Below are positions 50,879-59,643 of a DNA stretch of 64,000 nt, piece by piece. Numbering within the stretch: position 1 is the stretch's first letter; the number at the start of each line of letters is the position of its first letter. Position numbers and translations under genes: made by a program. The notes under the pieces are model-generated. The model was not told the DNA's origin. It did no database searches and saw only the letters and a program-made list of their open reading frames with translations. Source of the DNA: Akkermansiaceae bacterium (GTDB lineage Bacteria > Verrucomicrobiota > Verrucomicrobiia > Verrucomicrobiales > Akkermansiaceae); the NCBI GenBank assembly GCA_017798145.1, contig CP059069.1, forward strand, positions 4,201,226 through 4,265,225, in the 5' to 3' direction.

Positions 50879-53800
50879 ATGGCTATTTTCCGCGAAACAA
50901 TTCCACTTGGGTGGTCATACGACGACCAAGGCATCGCTGTTTTTTTCAAGCATAAGAAGGATTTTGATAAGGTTAGTCTGGGGTTGGCAAAGGGACGGCT
51001 TGCCGATGCCTACGGGCGATTCCAGCAACTCCTGGAATCTGGGGAGGCATCCGTGCAGGAGACGCGAGGGGGCGTGTATTTGCCCGGGGAGGATGCGGTT
51101 CGCCTGGACGCCGGAACCCGGGAGTGTTTCGGGCTTCCAACTGCATGGCCCGGTTCATTGATCCTGGAGACCCACAGCGTTCCGAACCTTTGTGATTTCG
51201 CAGCGAAGCTTAGGATCGTTGATCCATTGGGACATCGGATCGACTCTTGGAGTTTGCGAGGTGCCATCCTCGAAGTGGGAGAGGAACGGTATCTTCCCGA
51301 TCCTGAGACCTACGCCTGCTTGGCTGGCTACAGACAATGGCAGTCCTTGGAGGCGAAGTCTGAGGTAGACCATCTCCGGCTCATTCATGTGCTCACCGAT
51401 GCAGCGAGCCGCGGGTGCCGGGCTGATGCCTCGTCCGCCGGCAAGATCGAGATTACGACAGCGGTGGAAGTGACTGTCGACGCTAGGGACCAAAAGGACG
51501 GATCGATTCTACTGACCCCGGTGCCAATCACTGAGGAACTCGGGCGCTTACTCGGTGAGGCAGACAAGAAGGGGAATGATCCGGCAGCGATTCTCCGCAA
51601 CTATGTCGGCAAGATCGCGACCAGAGTGGCCCAACTCGATGCCGATGGGGAAGAGGCAATCCTTCGCATCGGGAACACCTTGGTGCTTCTTGACCCGAAC
51701 CAAACCGAGCAGGCCCGATCCGTCGCGCGATCAAGGAGGGTTCCACCACGGGAGGCGGCGAATTTCCGCAAGGATCCGGCCAAGTGGCTTGCAGACCACC
51801 AGTTCGTCCATGGTGAGGTGGAGTTCCTGCCCCGGGTGATCGGCATCGGTGAGTGGGCCGGAGGTTACCTGGGGGCGGCCGGTGAGTTGGGGGAAAAGAT
51901 CGACTGGTTCGACAAGAAGCCTGAACCGGAGAAGGAGCGGAAGCCTTCTGATGAATCTAATGAGGATGCTCCTCCCAAAGATTCTGAGACGATCGAAGAC
52001 GACGTCGATCCGAACCGACAGGTGCCGATTATCGAATCGAACGACGAAGAGTTGAGGTGGGGGCTGCGCACGAATGGTGAAGCTGAAGAGGGAGTGATCA
52101 GTATCAAGCCTGACTACACGATCTATCCGAGGTCCCCCTTCCCCCACCAGAAGGATGCTGTCCAGTGGCTCGGGCTTCATGCAGAGAGATGCGGAAAGCC
52201 TCAGCGATGGTCTGAGGAGCAGAAATACTGGGGAGCCGGAGCCCTATTCGCCGATGACATGGGCTTAGGCAAATCGCTCTCCACCCTCGTCTTCCTCAGG
52301 GAATGGTTTCTGGCGTGGCGAGAGAAAGTCGGACAACCCGCACCCGCATGCCTGATCGTCTGTCCGCTGTCGTTGGTCGAGAACTGGGCCGGCGAGATAG
52401 CCAAGACCTTCGGCGATGCTCTTTCGCCATTCAGCAGGGTCGTTCAGGCAATCCCGGCGGCGGAGCTCGGTCGATTTCATGCAATCCCTAACGGCAAAGA
52501 TGTTGTGCGTCCTGGGCTGAACGGAGAAAGCGGCAAAGTAGAGCAGTATGGCCTCACCTTTGGCAACGGTGATGAACAGAGTCTCGACATGCCGGGAACC
52601 GTGGTTCTCACGACTTACACCACTCTGCGTGACCATCGTTTCTCCTTTGCTGGCTGCAACTGGAGCGCCGTCATCCTCGATGAGGCTCAGAACGTTAAGA
52701 ATCCCAACGCTCTGCAGACCATTGCTGCAAAAGCCATGAAGGGGTTCTTTCGGGTGGCCCTCAGTGGGACACCGGTAGAGAACCACCTGGGTGACCTCTG
52801 GTGCCTCATGGATACGGTCGAACCCGGTGCACTCGGGTCATTCAAGGACTTTCGATCCCGTTGGATTCACCCGATCCGACAAGACCCGTCGAGGATGCAG
52901 GAGATCGGTGAGTCCTTGAGAAAACACCTCGATACCCTGATCCTGCGCCGCACCAAGGAAGAGGCCCTGGAAGGTCTCCCAAGCAAGGCGATCTTGCCGG
53001 TTAGAATCCCGATGACGAACGAGCAAGCGGAGATCTACGATGAGATTCTCCGCTGCGCGAACGCAGCAGCTGACCTTGAAGAGGGCACAAGGAAAACCAA
53101 CCAATGGTTGGCATCAATGTGGGAACTCCGTCGAGTCAGCCTGCATCCGGACTTGTCGGGAGACGCTGCCGGCACACCGGCTTCAAGCGAGACTGAGAGC
53201 CGCGCCTATTTTGGCAAATCAGGAAAACTCAGGTGGCTCTTGGAACAACTGGACACGATTCGAGGTGATGGGGAGAAAGTCCTTCTTTTTGCGGTTCAAA
53301 AAAAGTTCCAAGAGCTGCTCCGCCGGCATCTATCGATCATCTACGGGGTCAAGATCTCGGTCATCAACGGGGACACGAAAGCTGTCGCGAGCGGCCGTTC
53401 TAACGAGACCCGGCTCGGCCTGATCGAGGAGTTTTCAAAGGCCCCCGGCTTTGGTATCTGCGTTCTTTCCCCCATCGCGGCAGGAGCCGGGCTCAACATC
53501 ACGGCCGCGAACCATGTCATCCACCTCGAACGCCACTGGAATCCCGCGAAAGAAGACCAAGCCACCGACCGCGCCTACCGGATCGGTCAAAAGCGTGATG
53601 TCCGCGTGTATCTCCCCCTGCTGGAGCACCCGTCGCGCCCAATCACTACTTTTGATACCGGCTTACATCGGCTCATCGACCAGAAGAAGCAGCTCGCAGG
53701 CTCGCTGGGACTGATCCCAACGCAAGCAGTCGGCCAGGAAGAACTTTTCGGCGAGATCTTCGGCAATGCAGAAGCCAATGGTGATCACAGAAGCCGCCCG

Positions 53801-54241
53801 ATTGGTATTGCCGATGCCGTGAAGCTCTCTTGGGACCATTTCGAGGCATTGATTGCATGCCTTTACGAGCGGGACGCCGAAAGGGTGATCCTGACTCCTC
53901 GGGGACGAGACCATGGGGCTGACGTATTGATTCTCGGACACAAGACCGAAGGAAACATCCTCATTCAGGTCAAAACCACTGCTGCATCAAAGCTCGACAG
54001 CGAAGCCGCCATTCGGGAGCTGAAGGGAGCGGAACCATTTTTTGAGAATGCCATGAATCAGCGGTTCCCAGTGAAGCGGCTTCATACAAACGCCAAGCAC
54101 TTTTCCCGTAGAACTATCAAGGCGGCCAAACTCTACAAGACGGATGCACAAGGTCAGTCATGGTTGGAAGAGAACTTGAAAAGAGTTTCAGTGACCATGG
54201 CCGAGATAATTTCAAGGAACGCGCATCGAGAATCGATCTGA
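50879..54241 (+). CDS. zorD: Zorya ZorD, SNF2 helicase with Mrr-like nuclease domain
   Basis: An 1120-aa protein starting 12 bases after zorC. The first 410 residues are family-specific. The SNF2 core has Walker A DDMGLGKS (about 458-465), ILDEAQNVKN near 600, SGTPVENHLGDLW near 627, and the second lobe GAGLNITAA and ATDRAYRIGQ. The C-terminus (about 980-1115) is an Mrr-like restriction domain: WDHFEALIACLYE, then GRDHGADVLI and ILIQVK, supplying the D-(x)n-QxK site. It is the effector nuclease/helicase of type I Zorya. A strong terminator follows. Confidence 0.92.
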   Translation: MAIFRETIPLGWSYDDQGIAVFFKHKKDFDKVSLGLAKGRLADAYGRFQQLLESGEASVQETRGGVYLPGEDAVRLDAGTRECFGLPTAWPGSLILETHSVPNLCDFAAKLRIVDPLGHRIDSWSLRGAILEVGEERYLPDPETYACLAGYRQWQSLEAKSEVDHLRLIHVLTDAASRGCRADASSAGKIEITTAVEVTVDARDQKDGSILLTPVPITEELGRLLGEADKKGNDPAAILRNYVGKIATRVAQLDADGEEAILRIGNTLVLLDPNQTEQARSVARSRRVPPREAANFRKDPAKWLADHQFVHGEVEFLPRVIGIGEWAGGYLGAAGELGEKIDWFDKKPEPEKERKPSDESNEDAPPKDSETIEDDVDPNRQVPIIESNDEELRWGLRTNGEAEEGVISIKPDYTIYPRSPFPHQKDAVQWLGLHAERCGKPQRWSEEQKYWGAGALFADDMGLGKSLSTLVFLREWFLAWREKVGQPAPACLIVCPLSLVENWAGEIAKTFGDALSPFSRVVQAIPAAELGRFHAIPNGKDVVRPGLNGESGKVEQYGLTFGNGDEQSLDMPGTVVLTTYTTLRDHRFSFAGCNWSAVILDEAQNVKNPNALQTIAAKAMKGFFRVALSGTPVENHLGDLWCLMDTVEPGALGSFKDFRSRWIHPIRQDPSRMQEIGESLRKHLDTLILRRTKEEALEGLPSKAILPVRIPMTNEQAEIYDEILRCANAAADLEEGTRKTNQWLASMWELRRVSLHPDLSGDAAGTPASSETESRAYFGKSGKLRWLLEQLDTIRGDGEKVLLFAVQKKFQELLRRHLSIIYGVKISVINGDTKAVASGRSNETRLGLIEEFSKAPGFGICVLSPIAAGAGLNITAANHVIHLERHWNPAKEDQATDRAYRIGQKRDVRVYLPLLEHPSRPITTFDTGLHRLIDQKKQLAGSLGLIPTQAVGQEELFGEIFGNAEANGDHRSRPIGIADAVKLSWDHFEALIACLYERDAERVILTPRGRDHGADVLILGHKTEGNILIQVKTTAASKLDSEAAIRELKGAEPFFENAMNQRFPVKRLHTNAKHFSRRTIKAAKLYKTDAQGQSWLEENLKRVSVTMAEIISRNAHRESI

Positions 54242-54326
54242 TGATTCGTAGGTAGCCCGAAATACCTGACGTGACCGTGTCATTATAGAATGACCAAGGC
54301 ACCTGCCTGACATCATCCAACCTCAA

Positions 54327-54360
54327 GAAGCCCGCCCGGCCCTGTGCCTCGGCGGGCTTC
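54327..54360 (+). terminator. Rho-independent terminator after zorD
   Basis: GAAGCCCGCC (54327-54336) pairs perfectly with GGCGGGCTTC (54351-54360) over 10 bp, with a 14-base loop and TTCGTT after it. It lies 86 bases after the zorD stop and ends the defence transcription unit. Confidence 0.85.
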
Positions 54361-54433
54361 TTCGTTCCACACCTAGCCGACATCCCAAATGATTCCACAC
54401 CTACACAGACACATCTCTCATCCCTGTCAGCCC

Positions 54434-54655
54434 ATGCTGCGATCCCAACGCCGTTTCCCAAACCGGAAATGGTTTCTGATCCCGCTCGCGGGGTTCGCCT
54501 TGGTGCTCGCGCTTGCATCCTGCTCGGAGCCGACGCCCAAGCCACCACCGATCCCGGTCACCGACACGAAGCCCGTCGGCGACGGGCTGAAGATCATCGG
54601 CTTCTCCCTTCTCGGGGGAGCCGTCGTGTCCGTCCTCGGCAAGATGATCCGCTGA
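54434..54655 (+). CDS. Small lipoprotein
   Basis: A 73-aa protein, ATG at 54434. The N-terminus is basic, with a hydrophobic helix ending in the lipobox LALASC (Cys about 30), so it is a predicted lipoprotein. A Pro/Thr-rich linker and a second hydrophobic segment (GLKIIGFSLLGGAVVSVLGKMIR) follow, giving a two-anchor protein. No family recognised. The next small gene starts 4 bases after its stop. Confidence 0.65.
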   Translation: MLRSQRRFPNRKWFLIPLAGFALVLALASCSEPTPKPPPIPVTDTKPVGDGLKIIGFSLLGGAVVSVLGKMIR

Positions 54656-54659
54656 AACC

Positions 54660-54803
54660 ATGAGTCTTCGCGGCTTCCTCTTCCGGCTCATCATCATCCT
54701 CCTGCTGACCTGGATCATCGGCTCCATCACCGAATCGTTCTGGGCGGGTCTCTACTTCGCGGTAGTGCCCTTCCTGTTCTACGAAATGGTGCGTCTCAGG
54801 TGA
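54660..54803 (+). CDS. Tiny membrane protein (47 aa)
   Basis: A 47-codon frame starting 4 bases after the lipoprotein stop: MSLRGFLFRLIIILLLTWII and then WAGLYFAVVPFLFYEMVRLR. Two membrane-helix-length segments with a positive N-terminus. Consistent base composition with its neighbours and tight spacing argue that it is real. Function unknown. Confidence 0.5.
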   Translation: MSLRGFLFRLIIILLLTWIIGSITESFWAGLYFAVVPFLFYEMVRLR

Positions 54804-54831
54804 TCCAGAGCAGGACAACCCATTCCTACTC

Positions 54832-54981
54832 ATGAATCCCATCCCATACCTGAAAGCGTTCGCCTGGATCTCCATCGCCGCCTTGTGCTGTTCGATCTTT
54901 TCGGACTTTTGGCTGCCCATACTGATCGGCGCGGTGGTCATCACCGTGCTCGTGAAACTGGCGACCCCGCCGAGGGTGTAA
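54832..54981 (+). CDS. Tiny membrane protein (49 aa)
   Basis: A 49-codon frame, MNPIPYLKAFAWISIAALCC followed by PILIGAVVITVLVKLATPP. It has two hydrophobic segments in a short chain, like its upstream neighbour, and ends just before a terminator hairpin. Function unknown; a holin-like or small regulatory membrane peptide is possible but not shown. Confidence 0.5.
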   Translation: MNPIPYLKAFAWISIAALCCSIFSDFWLPILIGAVVITVLVKLATPPRV

Positions 54982-55011
54982 CCGCCACGGCAATAGCAAC
55001 GCACCTCACAC

Positions 55012-55045
55012 AAGACCCGCCCCGGCACTGTCCGGAGCGGGTCTT
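55012..55045 (+). terminator. Terminator hairpin
   Basis: AAGACCCGC (55012-55020) pairs with GCGGGTCTT (55037-55045), with CCGG complements extending inside the loop. A T-run follows. It ends the small membrane gene unit. Confidence 0.8.
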
Positions 55046-55107
55046 TCCATTCTCCTGACCTCCATCGGAAACACGCGGCGCAATCAACCGCAAAACGCAT
55101 TCACCAC

Positions 55108-55136
55108 ACCCGCCGGGTCCGCGTGGCCCGGCGGGT
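55108..55136 (+). terminator. Terminator hairpin
   Basis: ACCCGCCGGG (55108-55117) pairs perfectly with CCCGGCGGGT (55127-55136) over a 9-base loop; TGTTTGGTTTTT follows. This is the second terminator within 100 bases, so transcripts from the left are efficiently stopped before the helicase gene. Confidence 0.8.
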
Positions 55137-55287
55137 TGTTTGGTTTTTAGCTCAGCAGCAATTGTAGCCTGATTTGCTAGTCATCTCCGCCACCATGCTT
55201 TCTCAAATCACAGCGCTCCCATTTCCATCCGTAACCTGCTTTCACCTTGCCGCCCAACGGCTCTCGGATCAACATAACCGCAATGCC

Positions 55288-56340
55288 ATGAGCCAATCAA
55301 TCCAAGAGCATGCGACTGACCAAGAACCCGCTGGTGATGAAACGGCTCTTGACCCGGCATTGGCTGAAAATTCCAGCAAGCACCCGGCGGCCAATACAGT
55401 CTCAGACGCGCCCGAGGCCACAGATGTCAAATCCCTCGTGCAAAATGCTCTGGAGCGATGCCAGGGGCTTCTTTTTTGCGATGTTGCATCCCGTGGGCTG
55501 TCCACTGGCCTCAGTCTATTGGACGAAATGAGCAACGGTTTGGAACCCGGCAGGGTCTATTTGATCGCGGCACGTCCCTCCATGGGCAAGACCTCCCTGC
55601 TCCTGCAGATTCTGGCAGAGGTGTGTCTGAAGCAGCAGATCCCATCCCTTTTCTTCACCGGCGACCTCTCTGTCCCTGAGGTTATCGACAGACTGGTCTT
55701 CAACCGGGCCATGGCGCCTCTCCACGCGCTTACCGATCCCGCATACACTCCTAACAAAGGCGACCTAATGCGCATCCAGAAATCCGCGCATGAACTGGCT
55801 GGCTCGGGACTGATTCTGGACGGCATACGGGACCTGACCATTGAGGCGATCGCAGCCAAAGCTCGTGATGCACGTGCCGAAGCTGGCCTTGGGTTCATTG
55901 TGATCGACCACCTCCATTTGATCCGGTCGGAATCCACTCCGTCCGAAACCTCCCGCAAGCGTGAAACGGTTAGGGTAATACACGAAATCAGAAACCTCGC
56001 CCTGGAATTGGGATTGCCCATTCTCGTGAGCGCCCATCTAAAACGCCGGGCTGAGGGACGCTTGCCAAGAATCGGTGACATTAGGGAGGCGGGTGCCATC
56101 GAACACGAAGCCGACTTCATCGGACTGCTTCACAGGGAACCTCCGATCACGGACGAGGAATGTGTTGAGTTGCTGGTCGCTAAAAACAACAACGGTCCTC
56201 CTGGTGCCATCAGGCTCTTCCTGACCAAGGAAATCCAACGCTTTGAAGAAGGCCCGGTCGTTCCAAACGAGGAACAGGAGATGATCCGGGCATGGAGGAA
56301 CTACAAAAGCGAAAAGAATTTTCCGTGGGAAGGCGGTTGA
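55288..56340 (+). CDS. DnaB-type replicative helicase core
   Basis: A 350-aa protein; ATG at 55288 (MSQSIQEHATDQ) is chosen, with open frame further upstream. It has the RecA-like DnaB C-terminal domain: GLSTGLSLLDEMSNGLEPGRVYLIAARPSMGKTS (Walker A near 120-135), FIVIDHLHLIRSE (Walker B near 208), and PILVSAHLKRRAEGR. The DnaB N-terminal helical domain is absent; residues 1-65 are low-complexity, acidic sequence. It likely serves replication of the element with the primase-like protein at the other end. Confidence 0.85.
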   Translation: MSQSIQEHATDQEPAGDETALDPALAENSSKHPAANTVSDAPEATDVKSLVQNALERCQGLLFCDVASRGLSTGLSLLDEMSNGLEPGRVYLIAARPSMGKTSLLLQILAEVCLKQQIPSLFFTGDLSVPEVIDRLVFNRAMAPLHALTDPAYTPNKGDLMRIQKSAHELAGSGLILDGIRDLTIEAIAAKARDARAEAGLGFIVIDHLHLIRSESTPSETSRKRETVRVIHEIRNLALELGLPILVSAHLKRRAEGRLPRIGDIREAGAIEHEADFIGLLHREPPITDEECVELLVAKNNNGPPGAIRLFLTKEIQRFEEGPVVPNEEQEMIRAWRNYKSEKNFPWEGG

Positions 56341-56400
56341 ATGCTAGTAAAAACATGATCTGAGCCGTGTCAGAAAAAACTTCTAGTATTTTTATTTATT

Positions 56401-56931
56401 ATGTCTTCTTTGAAAATTTTGAGCTTTTTTTTGGCAAACAAGGAGGCGTCTGCCGAGTTGATTTCTTCCTCACTTTTGCTGGATAAAGACCTTATTAGTA
56501 GCGAGCTTTATCGGCTGAAAGAGCGCGGATTGACGCAATTTAGCTCATACGACTATTCATGGTCTTTAACAGAGAGGGGACGTTTCTATGCCAGTGATAA
56601 TAGAGTAAAGATTTCTGTTTCTAAATCGACGATTTCTGATGCCCAAAAAAGCACGCCTCAAAAATCAAATCCGCGCGTATTCAACGCTGGCGACGAAGTG
56701 AAAATCGAAATTGGCGATGTAGTGAAAATCAAATTCGACGACGAGAGTTATTCATTTTCTTTTACCATAGTACGCGGCAGAACTTCATGGGATGATCGTC
56801 GTATCGGTCATGAGGCTCCGCTCGCTGAAACCATAATGCAAAGAAAAGTAAAGCTTGGGCTCGACTCGAGCCTGTCTGTAAATGGTCGATCTTTCCGCGT
56901 AATCGAGGTTCATAGGAGAAATCAGGAGTGA
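56401..56931 (+). CDS. Winged-helix protein with GreA-C-like domain
   Basis: A 176-aa protein. Residues 1-65 look like a winged helix (ISSSLLLDKDLISSELYRLKERGL ... YSWSLTERGR). Residues 95-173 match the order of the GreA/GreB C-terminal domain: DVVKIKFDD ... SFTIVRGRTSWDDRRIGHEAPLAETIMQR ... GRSFRVIEV. There is no N-terminal GreA coiled coil, so it may bind RNA polymerase without entering the secondary channel. The gene is markedly AT-rich against its GC-rich neighbours, suggesting a separate recent origin. Confidence 0.5.
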   Translation: MSSLKILSFFLANKEASAELISSSLLLDKDLISSELYRLKERGLTQFSSYDYSWSLTERGRFYASDNRVKISVSKSTISDAQKSTPQKSNPRVFNAGDEVKIEIGDVVKIKFDDESYSFSFTIVRGRTSWDDRRIGHEAPLAETIMQRKVKLGLDSSLSVNGRSFRVIEVHRRNQE

Positions 56932-57127
56932 AGTCCGGTGTAAAGAGCTTTTAATGGCGCCGCTTCTGCTGAAGAGGTCGTGTTCGACTAGCCGACCGAC
57001 CCCGTATAGCAGAACGTCTGTCGCAATCTCGCCCCGCAACCGTGATGCCCGAGCGGAATTCCATCCAGCCCGGTGTCATTAGGTATTGAGAGAAACCGTA
57101 GGTATCTTCCCTCAACGCCATCCATTC

Positions 57128-57159
57128 GCCCGGTGGGAGCTTTTCTGCTCCCGCCGGGC
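57128..57159. terminator. Hairpin upstream of the C39-like gene
   Basis: GCCCGGTGGGAGC (57128-57140) pairs with GCTCCCGCCGGGC (57147-57159) with one G-U wobble and a 6-base loop. No T-run follows directly, so it may be a transcript end or a protective 5' hairpin. It sits within 287 bases (56932-57218) in which no gene is seen. Confidence 0.55.
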
Positions 57160-57218
57160 GGCTGGTTCACCTATCATCCCGCCTCATAGCCGAGGCCAAT
57201 CCTCACCATTTCAAAACC

Positions 57219-57824
57219 ATGTACGAACCCATCCAAGCACCCGTCCCCGACCTTTGGACAACCGGCTCGCGCCGCCGTTCGGTGGTGATCGAGAAAGTCT
57301 GCGGCTTCCATCAGCTCGACAGTTACAGCTGCGGAGCCGCCGCCGTTGCCACCGTGATCCGTGCCTACACGAATTATCTGAAGCCCAAACACTGGTTCAC
57401 GACGCTCCGATACACCAATCCCCAGCCATGCGGCGGCACACCCACCCGGCGGGTTCGCCGTGCGCTCCACGAGCTGGGATTCAAGACAACCATAAAGCGG
57501 TCGTTGAACGCCGCCAACGTCAGTGAGGCGATCCGCCAGGGCGACATGATCATCACGACCGTCCAGATGCCGGGGCAGGAGGCCGACTCCACCCACTGGA
57601 TCGTTGTCGCCGGCTGCTCGCCCGATGACGTTCTCATCCTCAATGCCACAGGCCTCCCCCTGTTCAGCAAAAGGTGGATTCCGTGGGAGGTAGTCAGGAC
57701 ACGCCGCGACCGCCGCGAAAGCGTCATCCAGGTCCACACCGGACTCGCCGCCTGGGTGTCCGACAGATACCCGGTCGAGACCTCCGAGAAGCGCAGCAGC
57801 CGTTGGATCGCGAGAATGAAATAG
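57219..57824 (+). CDS. C39-like cysteine peptidase
   Basis: A 201-aa protein with a papain-like C39 layout: the Gln-like and Cys segment LDSYSCGAAAVATVIRAY (Cys near residue 38), then DSTHWIVVAGCSPDDVLILNATG with His near residue 127 and an Asn/Asp near 142. C39 peptidases cleave leader peptides, but here no transporter is attached and no export signal is visible, so the target is unknown. It could process an element protein or attack a host or phage target; this is speculative. Confidence 0.7.
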   Translation: MYEPIQAPVPDLWTTGSRRRSVVIEKVCGFHQLDSYSCGAAAVATVIRAYTNYLKPKHWFTTLRYTNPQPCGGTPTRRVRRALHELGFKTTIKRSLNAANVSEAIRQGDMIITTVQMPGQEADSTHWIVVAGCSPDDVLILNATGLPLFSKRWIPWEVVRTRRDRRESVIQVHTGLAAWVSDRYPVETSEKRSSRWIARMK

Positions 57825-57839
57825 CCACCAAGCCACCCC

Positions 57840-58256
57840 ATGAACCTGCTCATCCCTCCCTCCAACATTTCGCGACAGTGGCACCCGTGCCCGAACTGCG
57901 AGGCATCGATCCCGATCGACGTCATGTCCGTAATCGAATCCGATAACGACTTCGCCCACTTCTGCATAAAGCGTCTCAACCGGGCGCAATGCTGCTTCTG
58001 CGGCTCTCAGGTGGAAGCACCGGTGCGGGTCACCATGATGCCGAATTGCGAAGAAATCCCCGACCACGATTGCGTCCCGCTCGCGTTGCTGAAAGACCCG
58101 GAAATCCTCGACGATCTCCTCCACAACACCCCGGAGGGTCTGCGAAGGGTCCATTCCTACGATGAGCTGGAGCGCTCCGTCGAGGCATGCATCCGGCTGC
58201 ATGTCCGCCGCAAGGGGCTCACCATGGAAGAGTTCGAGGCGGAGTCCTCCACGTAG
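57840..58256 (+). CDS. CpXC-domain protein
   Basis: A 138-aa protein starting 15 bases after the peptidase. CPNCEASIPIDVMSVIESDND at residue 17 and AQCCFCGSQVEAPVRV at residue 49 give two CxxC pairs with the CpXC layout, a probable zinc domain. The C-terminal half is helical and acidic. It is probably co-transcribed with the peptidase gene and ended by the following terminator. Function unknown. Confidence 0.65.
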   Translation: MNLLIPPSNISRQWHPCPNCEASIPIDVMSVIESDNDFAHFCIKRLNRAQCCFCGSQVEAPVRVTMMPNCEEIPDHDCVPLALLKDPEILDDLLHNTPEGLRRVHSYDELERSVEACIRLHVRRKGLTMEEFEAESST

Positions 58257-58294
58257 GAGGTGCTTCCCAGACCGCATCCACCATCCACCGCATC

Positions 58295-58323
58295 AAGGCG
58301 GCTCCCTCACCGGGAGCCGCCTT
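58295..58323 (+). terminator. Strong terminator hairpin
   Basis: AAGGCGGCTCCC (58295-58306) pairs perfectly with GGGAGCCGCCTT (58312-58323) over a 5-base loop, with TTTCTG after it. It ends the peptidase/CpXC unit. Confidence 0.9.
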
Positions 58324-58463
58324 TTCTGTATTTCAACCCCTCTCCCCGCATCCGCGTTTCACACGCGGACACGGGAGCCACCTGGCAATCGCCACGGCAG
58401 GCTCCCGGGTGGGGGCCGTCGTGTCGTTTGCCTTTCAACAACAAACCGAAAGGAAACCCCAAG

Positions 58464-59174
58464 ATGAGCCCAATGATGGAAGAAATGTTAGTTCACGAAG
58501 TTGTGCCACGCCTCAAGAAATCCGTCCACACGATCCCGAAGGTCGGACATGAAGACGACGAGGAAATCGTCCAGGACGCCACCTTGATGGCGGCTCGGAT
58601 GATGGACTCGGCGGAGCAGGCGGGCCGCAAGTTCACTGCCGGAAACATGGCGTATTACGCCACCAAGGCCGCGAGAAGCGGACGCCGCAGCTACTACACC
58701 GGCCGCAGCGACGTGTTCTCGCCCGGATGCCAGATCGATGGCAAGGCGCGTCACGAATGGCTGGATGATGAAGTCGAGTTCGAGACCGGGGATTCCGGAA
58801 CCCTGCACGATGTCATCACGCCCTATCACTATCAGGGCCAGGAACCCGACCCAGCCGAGGAAGCCGCGCGCAACGTCGACTGGGAGAGCTTCCTTGCCTC
58901 GCACCCGCCACGCCACCGCACCGCCATCCTTGTGTTGGTGGAAGGAGGCACCATGCGTGAGGCTGGCAAACGCTGCGGTCTCAAGGACAGTGCCGCCCTA
59001 GTGCTGAAACGCCGCATCGCCTCCGACCTGATCGAGTTCTTCGGAGAGGATGTGATCCGTCGTTTGCTCGATGGAGTGAGACCCGGCTGGGAGTCCGACT
59101 TGCGGATGTCGCGCGAGCGGCACCTTTGCCATGTGGCCAGGGGATCGGATGCGTCGCCCCAATCGAAGAGATGA
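58464..59174 (+). CDS. Sigma-factor-like protein
   Basis: A 236-aa protein; the ATG at 58464 follows an AAAGGAAACCCC ribosome-binding region. Residues 27-65 (HEDDEEIVQDATLMAARMM ... GNMAYYATKAARSGRR) resemble sigma region 2 (the D-x-E-D-x-x-Q-D-x-x helix). Residues 150-195 (RHRTAILVLVEGGTMREAGKRCGLKDSAALVLKRRI) resemble region 4 with its HTH. The region 2 match is partial, so it may be a sigma-like regulator rather than a true sigma factor. It would redirect RNA polymerase to element promoters. Confidence 0.6.
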   Translation: MSPMMEEMLVHEVVPRLKKSVHTIPKVGHEDDEEIVQDATLMAARMMDSAEQAGRKFTAGNMAYYATKAARSGRRSYYTGRSDVFSPGCQIDGKARHEWLDDEVEFETGDSGTLHDVITPYHYQGQEPDPAEEAARNVDWESFLASHPPRHRTAILVLVEGGTMREAGKRCGLKDSAALVLKRRIASDLIEFFGEDVIRRLLDGVRPGWESDLRMSRERHLCHVARGSDASPQSKR

Positions 59175-59181
59175 TGTCATT

Positions 59182-59224
59182 CCCGGAGTCCCTGACCGTG
59201 GGGCTCCGGGGCATGGCTTTTTTT
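59182..59224 (+). terminator. Terminator after sigma-like gene
   Basis: CCCGGAGTCCC (59182-59192) pairs with GGGGCTCCGGG (59200-59210) with one wobble pair; a T-run follows at 59218-59224. The stem begins 7 bases after the stop. Confidence 0.7.
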
Positions 59225-59262
59225 ATCCGGCTGGACACCTCCGCAAGGCATGTTCGGTGTCC

Positions 59263-59607
59263 ATGAAACCATACCAGCAAATCGCACCCCAGTGGCTCAC
59301 CATTGAAGGAGCCACGAAATACTCAGGACTGTCCGATGGCACCATCTGGACTTACATACGTGAAGGCCACATCGTCTCGGCCAACATCGTTCTTCCCGGC
59401 AACAGTCGCGGCAGGCGACTCATCAACAGGCCGAGCCTTGATGCCTTCATCGAACGCTACGTGGTCGGCACCAGACGCGAGGCGGATCAACAGCAACGGG
59501 CTCTGCTGGATCTCCTTTCCACTGCCGCCGACGCAATCGCCGAGGCTCGCAGGATCACCGCCGGAGTCCGGGATGAAAATGATGACGACTTTCCGTCGGT
59601 CATTTGA
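59263..59607 (+). CDS. HTH_17 / excisionase-like protein
   Basis: A 114-aa protein; ATG at 59263 gives the normal start. QWLTIEGATKYSGLSDGTIWTYIREGHIVSANIV ... RRLINRPSLDAFIERYV is a MerR/HTH_17-type DNA-binding domain as in excisionases and phage regulators. The C-terminal part is helical. It may be the second recombination-directionality factor of the element, beside the AlpA-like protein near the integrase. Confidence 0.75.
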   Translation: MKPYQQIAPQWLTIEGATKYSGLSDGTIWTYIREGHIVSANIVLPGNSRGRRLINRPSLDAFIERYVVGTRREADQQQRALLDLLSTAADAIAEARRITAGVRDENDDDFPSVI

Positions 59608-59643
59608 AGGTTTGTTCGAGGCGCACAAGGTAAGAGTTAACCC

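Larger units (their letters stand above)
54982..55287. other. Intergenic stretch with two hairpins
   Basis: About 306 bases between the tiny membrane gene and the DnaB-like helicase. It contains two strong GC-rich hairpins (listed separately) and then an AT-richer stretch just before 55180 that probably carries the helicase promoter. No gene seen. Confidence 0.5.
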
